NCBI GenBank assembly: GCA_964509545.1
Contig: CAZDXQ010000003.1
Coordinates: 1 to 64,000 of the forward strand
From: JADJWR01 sp964509545
Lineage (GTDB): Bacteria > Pseudomonadota > Gammaproteobacteria > Burkholderiales > Burkholderiaceae_F
Direction of reading: 5' to 3'
Length of the DNA stretch: 64,000 nt
The translations under genes were made by a program, and so were the position numbers. Below the pieces are notes generated by a model. It saw only the letters and a list, made by a program, of their open reading frames with translations. It did no database searches and was not told the origin of the DNA. Position 1 is the first letter of the stretch. Each line of letters opens with the position of its first letter. Positions 59,228 through 64,000 of the stretch are shown piece after piece.

Positions 59228-60559
59228 ATGAAACTACCCATCGTGCCCACGCTAGCCGTGGCATCGGCCGGAGCAACGTCGGCGCGCATCAGCGAAGGCG
59301 CGCATGACGCCGGTGCCGGTGGCTTCGAAGCCGCCATGGCGCGGGCCAGCACCGCGCCGGCGACGCGCGAATCGCCGCCAGCGGCGAGCCGACCGCGCAA
59401 CGAGCCGGCCCGTGCGGACAAGCGCGCCGAACGCCCGGCCGGCGACGAGCCGCGCCCCTCGGCGAACGCGAAGGCGGGCGCCGAGGACAAACCGGCGAAC
59501 GGCATCGACGACAACGACGAAGAGGCGCAAGCGGCCGACCCGGCCGCCACCGCGGCGCAGGCGACCGCAGCCGATGCGGCTGCGGCGGGGCGCGATCCGC
59601 TCGCGCTGCTGGCCTCGGCTGAAACGACGCCGCCGCTGGCGGGCGATGCGACGGCATCCGCCGCGGCGACGACGCTGGCGGCGAAAGACGAGGCCGCAGC
59701 ACCGGCCGCGCCGCCTCCGGCGGCGGCCCCAGGTGCGCCCGCGACGGCGAGCCCGCTGGTGTCCGCCGCCGCGCTTGCCGGCGGCAACGACGCTGCACAA
59801 GCCCGCAAGCTCGTGGCCCAGGCAAAGTGGGAAACCCCCGAAATCGGCGCCGGCGCAAGTCACGAGGAAGGCGCCGCGCGCAGCGACATGCGCAGCCCCA
59901 TCGCCGCTGCGATCGCGCAGGCGCTGCGCGCGACCGATGCAGGCAACGGCACGAGCGATGCGGTGGTCGCCGCGATGCGCGACCTGCCGTCGTTCAAGCC
60001 GGTCGACCTGCAGCCGCGGCCGGAGCCGGCGGATGCGGCACTCGCCGCGCCACGCGCCGACAACGCCGCGGCCAACGTACCGTTCGCCAGCCTCCTGACG
60101 GCCAGCGCGTCGCTGCAGCGGAACGCTGCCGTCGTTGCCACGGCCGTGGGCCAACCCGGTTTCGATCAGGAGGTCGGCCAGCGCGTGCTGATGCTGGTCA
60201 ACGGCCAGGTGCGCAGCGCCGAACTGGCGCTGACGCCGGCCGAACTCGGCCCGGTCAAGGTGACGATCGAAGTGCGCGGCCAGGACGCGTCGATCAGCTT
60301 CGCCGCGGCGTCACCGGCCACGCGGGCCGCGCTCGAGGAGGCGATGCCGCGGCTGCGCGAGATGTTCGCGCAGCAGGGAATGAACCTCGCCGACGCCCAT
60401 GTCGGCGCTCAGCTGGGCCAGCGGCGCGAGTCGCCGGACGAGGCGCGTCAGGCGCGCGCCGGCGATCCGCTCAGCCCCGACGCCGCGGCCGTCGATGCGG
60501 CTGCTGCCGCGACGACGGTGCTGCGGCGCCCGCTGCGGCTGATCGACGTCACCGCCTGA
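59228..60559 (+). CDS. fliK: Flagellar hook-length control protein FliK
   Basis: A 443-residue exported ruler protein. A long Ala/Pro-rich disordered part (1-300) precedes the conserved C-terminal domain with VNGQVRSAELALTPAELGPVKVTIEV and the LREMFAQQGMNLADAHV helix. The C-terminal domain touches FlhB to switch export from hook to filament. The ATG at 59228 lies just after an AAGGAA-like site. A weaker, second FliK-like protein is encoded at 29071-30177. Confidence 0.95.
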   Translation: MKLPIVPTLAVASAGATSARISEGAHDAGAGGFEAAMARASTAPATRESPPAASRPRNEPARADKRAERPAGDEPRPSANAKAGAEDKPANGIDDNDEEAQAADPAATAAQATAADAAAAGRDPLALLASAETTPPLAGDATASAAATTLAAKDEAAAPAAPPPAAAPGAPATASPLVSAAALAGGNDAAQARKLVAQAKWETPEIGAGASHEEGAARSDMRSPIAAAIAQALRATDAGNGTSDAVVAAMRDLPSFKPVDLQPRPEPADAALAAPRADNAAANVPFASLLTASASLQRNAAVVATAVGQPGFDQEVGQRVLMLVNGQVRSAELALTPAELGPVKVTIEVRGQDASISFAAASPATRAALEEAMPRLREMFAQQGMNLADAHVGAQLGQRRESPDEARQARAGDPLSPDAAAVDAAAAATTVLRRPLRLIDVTA

Positions 60560-60738
60560 AGCCGCGGGCGGCGCCTGCCGCGGCGCGCGCCATGTCCGCG
60601 AGGCCGCTTCGATGCGCCGGCCGCGGCGTCGAGCGGCGCAGCGGCCACCTCTTTGTTCGTCATGGCCGGGCGCGCAACGCTCCGCGCGGTGCGGGAAACA
60701 GCGGGCTTTGGCGGCCGTTTTCAGCCGATTCGCCCCCT

Positions 60739-60766
60739 TAAAGCAGATCGATACTGCGGCCGATAA
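60739..60766 (+). promoter_or_regulatory. FliA (sigma28) promoter of fliL-fliM-fliN-fliO-fliP
   Basis: TAAAGCAG (60739-60746), 12 bp, GCCGATAA (60759-60766, perfect -10). Predicted start near 60773, about 50 nt before fliL. It lies at the end of a 265-bp spacer after fliK that otherwise shows nothing. It implies that fliL to fliP form a transcription unit separate from fliF to fliK. Confidence 0.85.
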
Positions 60767-60824
60767 ACATCGCCCGCTGCGCGCGCTGCGCCGGCCGGCA
60801 TGACCATGGCGAACGGGGACATCG

Positions 60825-61319
60825 ATGGCGGAAAAGGATGCCGATAGCGAGGCCGAGCAGAGCGTTCCACGGCGGAGCAAGCGCAAGCTGCTGATGCTCG
60901 CCGGCGCGGCGATGCTGCTGGCAGCCAGCGGCGGCGCCACCGCGTGGCTGCTGCTGCACAGGAAGGCCGGCGACGAGCAGGCGCAGGCCGCGCCGCCGCG
61001 CAAGACGCCGGTGTTCGTCGACCTCGACGTGTTCACCGTCAACCTGCCCTCCGACGAGGCCGAACGCTTCATGCAGGTCAAATTGGTGGCCGAGGTGCGC
61101 GATAGCGCCAGCGGCGACATGCTCAAGACGATGATGCCGGCGGTGCGCAACGAGATCCTGCTGCTGCTCGGCTCGAAGAAGGCCGAGGACGTGGCCACGC
61201 GCGAGGGCAAGGAGAAGCTGGCGCAGGAGATCGTGCTCGCCGCCAACCGGCCGCTGGAGAACACGCCGGCGGCCAACGGCATCGAGCATGTCAACTTCAC
61301 CCACCTGATCGTGCAGTAG
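60825..61319 (+). CDS. fliL: Flagellar basal body-associated protein FliL
   Basis: A 164-residue single-span inner-membrane protein around the stator. A basic N-terminus (RRSKRKLLMLAGAAMLLAAS) leads into the membrane segment. A periplasmic stomatin-like domain follows (PVFVDLDVFTVNLPSDEAERFMQVKLVAEV), ending VNFTHLIVQ. First gene after the sigma28 promoter, with a GGGGA ribosome site. Confidence 0.95.
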   Translation: MAEKDADSEAEQSVPRRSKRKLLMLAGAAMLLAASGGATAWLLLHRKAGDEQAQAAPPRKTPVFVDLDVFTVNLPSDEAERFMQVKLVAEVRDSASGDMLKTMMPAVRNEILLLLGSKKAEDVATREGKEKLAQEIVLAANRPLENTPAANGIEHVNFTHLIVQ

Positions 61320-61328
61320 GCAGGACCG

Positions 61329-62336
61329 ATGGCCGAGCATTTCCTGTCGCAGGAGGAAGTCGACGCGCTGCTCGACGGCGTGACCGGCGATCCGCAGGCG
61401 CCTGCGGCAGACGAGCCGACGGGCAGCGGCCCGCGCGAGTACAAGCTCGAGGACCAGGAGCGCATCGTCCGCGGCCGCATGCCGGCGCTGGAGATCGTCA
61501 ACGAGCGCTTCGCCCGCAACCTGCGCATCGGCATGTTCAACTTCGTGCACCGCAGCCCGGAGATCTCGGTCGGACCGGTGCGGGTGATCAAGTATTCGGC
61601 GTTCCTGCGCGACATCGTCGTGCCGACCAACATCAACATCGTGTCGGTGGCGCCGCTGCGCGGCCACGCGCTGGTGATCTTCGATCCGAAGCTGGTATTC
61701 GCCGTCGTCGACGCGCTGTTCGGCGGCAGCGGCCGGCTGAACGTGCGCATCGAGGGACGCGATTTCTCGCCGACCGAAAGCCGGATCATCCAGCGCATGC
61801 TGCAGATGACGCTGGCCGAATATGCGCAGGCCTGGAGCGCGCTCGCGCGCTTCAACTTCCAGGTCCAGCGCGCGGAGATGCATACCCAGTTCGCCAACAT
61901 CGCCTCGCCGTCGGAACTCGTGGTCGCCACGACGCTGGCCGTCAGCATCGGCGAGGCCGGCGGCGAAATGCATCTGTGCTTTCCCTACGCCACGCTGGAG
62001 CCGATCCGCGACCTGCTCTATTCGCCGGTGCAGGGCGACGGGCAGGAGCATGACGCGCGCTGGGTGCAGCAGCTGACGCAGCAGGTGCAGGCGGCCGAGG
62101 TCGAACTGGCGGCGGAACTGGCGAGCACCTCGATCACCGTCGGCGAACTGCGCCGCCTGCGCGCCGGCGACTTCATCCGCCTGCCGATCAAGCAGCTGAT
62201 TCCGGTGAAGGTCGACGGCGTGCCGGTGATGGAGTGCAGCTTCGGCACCGTCAACGGCCGCGCCGCCGTGCGCATCGAGCGGATGCTGAAGTATTCGAAG
62301 TTCGCCGACCGCCGCGGCGCCGGCGACCTCCACTGA
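61329..62336 (+). CDS. fliM: Flagellar motor switch protein FliM
   Basis: A 335-residue C-ring protein that binds phosphorylated CheY. The CheY-binding N-terminal motif is LSQEEVDALLDGV. The middle CheC-like domain starts RIVRGRMPALEIVNERFARNLR and the C-terminal SpoA domain is around VTVGELRRLRAGDFIRLPI. No CheY is encoded in this window. It follows fliL by 9 bp. Confidence 0.98.
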   Translation: MAEHFLSQEEVDALLDGVTGDPQAPAADEPTGSGPREYKLEDQERIVRGRMPALEIVNERFARNLRIGMFNFVHRSPEISVGPVRVIKYSAFLRDIVVPTNINIVSVAPLRGHALVIFDPKLVFAVVDALFGGSGRLNVRIEGRDFSPTESRIIQRMLQMTLAEYAQAWSALARFNFQVQRAEMHTQFANIASPSELVVATTLAVSIGEAGGEMHLCFPYATLEPIRDLLYSPVQGDGQEHDARWVQQLTQQVQAAEVELAAELASTSITVGELRRLRAGDFIRLPIKQLIPVKVDGVPVMECSFGTVNGRAAVRIERMLKYSKFADRRGAGDLH

Positions 62337-62350
62337 GCGGAGCCTTCCTG

Positions 62351-62764
62351 ATGAACATGTCCTCCGACGCCTCCGGCCGCGGTACGGCCGACCAATGGGC
62401 CGCGCTCGACGAGCCCTCCGCCGGCGCGCTCGCCGTCGACAGCACGGCGCAGCCGGCCGACATCTTCCAGCCGCTCGAGCCGGGCAACCCCGCCAGCGGC
62501 AAGCAGGACCTCGACCTGATCCTCGATATCCCGGTGCAGCTTTCGGTCGAGCTGGGTCGGACCAAGATCCCGATCAAGACCATCCTGCAGCTGGCCCAGG
62601 GTTCGGTGATCGAACTCGACGCGCTGGCCGGCGAGCCGATGGACGTGCTGGTCAACGGCTGCCTGATCGCGCAGGGCGAGGTCGTCGTCGTCAACGAGAA
62701 GTTCGGCGTGCGCCTGACCGACATCGTGACGCCGAGCGAGCGCATGCGTCGCCTGCATCGCTGA
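62351..62764 (+). CDS. fliN: Flagellar motor switch protein FliN
   Basis: A 137-residue C-ring protein. The C-terminal SpoA domain (LILDIPVQLSVELGRTKIPIKTIL, GSVIELDALAGEPMDVLVNG, VVVNEKFGVRLTDIV) is a textbook FliN. The about 50-residue N-terminal part is variable. ATG 62351 is used; the upstream frame is in fliM. Confidence 0.98.
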   Translation: MNMSSDASGRGTADQWAALDEPSAGALAVDSTAQPADIFQPLEPGNPASGKQDLDLILDIPVQLSVELGRTKIPIKTILQLAQGSVIELDALAGEPMDVLVNGCLIAQGEVVVVNEKFGVRLTDIVTPSERMRRLHR

Positions 62765-62769
62765 ACCCG

Positions 62770-63216
62770 GTGCCGACCGTGTCCCGCTTTCCGCGATCGC
62801 TCCTCGGCGGCCTGGCCTGCGCTGCGTTGCTGGCCGCGCGGCCCACAGTCGCCGCCGCGCAGGCGCAGGCGCCGGCCGCGCCTTCGCTGGCGCCGATCGT
62901 CATGGCACTGGCCGCAGTGCTGCTGCTGATCCCGGTGGCGGTCTGGCTGCTGAAGCGCTTCGGCGCCGGCACCATGGCGCCGCTGGCCGGCCTGCAGGTC
63001 GTCGGCCAGCTGCCCCTCGGCGCAGGTCAGCGCGTGGTCGTGCTCGCCGCCGGCGAGCGCTGGCTGCTGCTCGGCGTGACCGCGGGCAGCATCACGCGGC
63101 TCGGCTCGCTGGCCAAACCGCCGGCCGACGCGGCGCTGCTGAATGCGGCCGCGACGCCGGCGAACTTCGCCGCGCTGCTGGCGCGCGTCACGTGCGGCGG
63201 ACCGACAGCTTCCTGA
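62770..63216 (+). CDS. fliO: Flagellar biosynthesis protein FliO
   Basis: A 148-residue export-gate assembly protein. It has a hydrophobic N-terminus (LLGGLACAALLAA), a main membrane segment (MALAAVLLLIPVAVWLLKRF) and a cytoplasmic FliO domain (QVVGQLPLGAGQRVVVLAAGERWLLLGVT). The start is a GTG, at 62770 or 62779, just after fliN; no ATG is available. It helps build the FliP ring. Confidence 0.92.
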   Translation: MPTVSRFPRSLLGGLACAALLAARPTVAAAQAQAPAAPSLAPIVMALAAVLLLIPVAVWLLKRFGAGTMAPLAGLQVVGQLPLGAGQRVVVLAAGERWLLLGVTAGSITRLGSLAKPPADAALLNAAATPANFAALLARVTCGGPTAS

Positions 63217-63220
63217 GGCA

Positions 63221-64000
63221 ATGCACAGTCGGCTTGAGCGCGCACGGGGCCGCTGCGCCCGGCTGGTGACGGCATGGCTGCCGCTTGCGGTCGCCCTGCT
63301 GCTCGCCGCGGCGCCTGCCGCCGGACAGGACAGCCCGCTGGCGATCAACGCCACGCCTTTGCCCGGCGGCGGCACCAGCTACTCGGTGCCGGTGCAGACG
63401 CTGCTCGCCTTCACGCTGCTCACCTTCCTGCCGGCGGTGCTGCTGATGATGACCAGCTTCACCCGCATCATCATCGTGCTGTCGCTGCTGCGCCTGGCGC
63501 TGGGCACGCAGACGACGCCGCCGAACCAGGTGCTGATCGGGCTGGCGCTGTTCCTGACCTTCTTCGTCATGGGCCCGACCTTCGACCGCATCCACGACGC
63601 GGCCTACGTCCCCTACCGCGAGCAGAAGCTGAATTTCGAGCAGGCGCTGGCCAGCGGCGGCGCGCCGCTGCAGCAGTTCATGCTCCGCCATACGCGCGAC
63701 GCCGACCTCGAGCTGTTCACGCGCATGGCGCGCATCGACAAGGTCGAGCGGCCGGAGGAGGTGCCGCTGCGCGTGGTGATCCCGGCGTTCATCACCTCGG
63801 AGCTGAAAACCGCCTTCCAGATCGGCTTCATGGTCTTCATCCCGTTCCTGATCATCGACATGGTGGTGGCGAGCGTGCTGATGTCGATGGGCATGATGAT
63901 GCTGTCGCCGGTGCTGATCGCGCTGCCGTTCAAGCTGATGCTGTTCGTCCTCGCCGACGGCTGGAACCTGCTGATCGGCTCGCTGGTGGCGAGTTTTCAG
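63221..64000 (+). CDS. fliP: Flagellar export-gate protein FliP (3' end beyond window)
   Basis: 260 codons are visible and the frame is still open at the window edge, so only the stop is probably missing. A cleavable signal peptide (LPLAVALLLAAAPAAG) is followed by FliP membrane segments (VPVQTLLAFTLLTFLPAVLLMM and TSFTRIIIVLSLLRLALGTQ), the FDRIHDAAY loop, and PAFITSELKTAFQIGFMVFIPFLIIDMVV. FliP forms the export channel with FliQ and FliR. ATG 63221 lies 4 bp after fliO. Confidence 0.97.
   Translation, partial: MHSRLERARGRCARLVTAWLPLAVALLLAAAPAAGQDSPLAINATPLPGGGTSYSVPVQTLLAFTLLTFLPAVLLMMTSFTRIIIVLSLLRLALGTQTTPPNQVLIGLALFLTFFVMGPTFDRIHDAAYVPYREQKLNFEQALASGGAPLQQFMLRHTRDADLELFTRMARIDKVERPEEVPLRVVIPAFITSELKTAFQIGFMVFIPFLIIDMVVASVLMSMGMMMLSPVLIALPFKLMLFVLADGWNLLIGSLVASFQ

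Overview
The window is a GC-rich (roughly two-thirds G+C by eye), gene-dense chromosome segment of a motile betaproteobacterium, probably Burkholderiales or a near relative. The evidence is the complete mraZ-to-ftsZ division and cell-wall cluster with rnpB just upstream, a meso-diaminopimelate type MurE, an FlhDC-controlled single flagellar system, and a Burkholderiales-like set of flhB-flhA-flhF-flhG-fliA, flaG-fliD-fliS-fliT and fliE/fliF-to-fliP operons. I cannot name a genus. I see no transposase, integrase, tRNA, CRISPR array or plasmid function.

Layout. 1-17067 (minus strand): mraZ-rsmH-ftsL-ftsI-murE-murF-mraY-murD-ftsW-murG-murC-ddl-ftsQ-ftsA-ftsZ, with a sigma70 promoter and three MraZ boxes in front of mraZ. 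ftsZ is cut by the window start. 17328-17649: RNase P RNA. 17737-19926: a TPR/HD-GYP protein divergent from a 34-codon gene for a double-glycine-leader peptide with its own terminator. 20034-26542: flhB-flhA-flhF-flhG-fliA. 26853-27884: a hypothetical gene and a lipoprotein Cu/Zn superoxide dismutase. 28000-32885: flaG-fliD-fliS-fliT-second fliK-flhX-ycgR. 33161-39297: sugar/methyl-transfer genes and a large HAD-type protein, probably for flagellin or surface glycan modification. 39481-40287: flagellin. 40835-44200: flhDC and motAB. 44505-48284: two c-di-GMP enzymes. 48428-52770: a small membrane protein, a subtilisin-like protease ending in nine LVLSEG-type repeats, an aldo/keto reductase and a small coiled-coil protein. 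52860-64000: fliE divergent from fliF-G-H-I-J-K and fliL-M-N-O-P (fliP runs to the window edge).

How it works together. FlhDC is expected to switch on the early flagellar genes. FliA (sigma28) then reads a set of promoters whose sequence I can see: before flhB, flaG, fliC, motA and fliL they fit TAAAG-N-CCGATAA, with 11 or 12 bases between the 8-base boxes. One of these lies in front of the operon that carries fliA itself, which suggests positive feedback. YcgR, the HD-GYP protein, the diguanylate cyclase and the GGDEF-EAL protein link c-di-GMP to motility.

Most unusual features. (1) The peptide gene beside the TPR/HD-GYP gene: cleavage at the canonical position would release LGDAVLI, so the pair looks like a candidate secreted-peptide/c-di-GMP signalling module. 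(2) Tandem duplications at two dcw gene junctions: one makes two 54-codon ORFs carrying the MraY C-terminal membrane segment, the other is a 116-bp repeat at ftsW/murG. (3) Several families of hairpin elements in operon spacers, with constant cores and variable but complementary stems. All functional statements rest on reading sequence motifs; no database search was possible.
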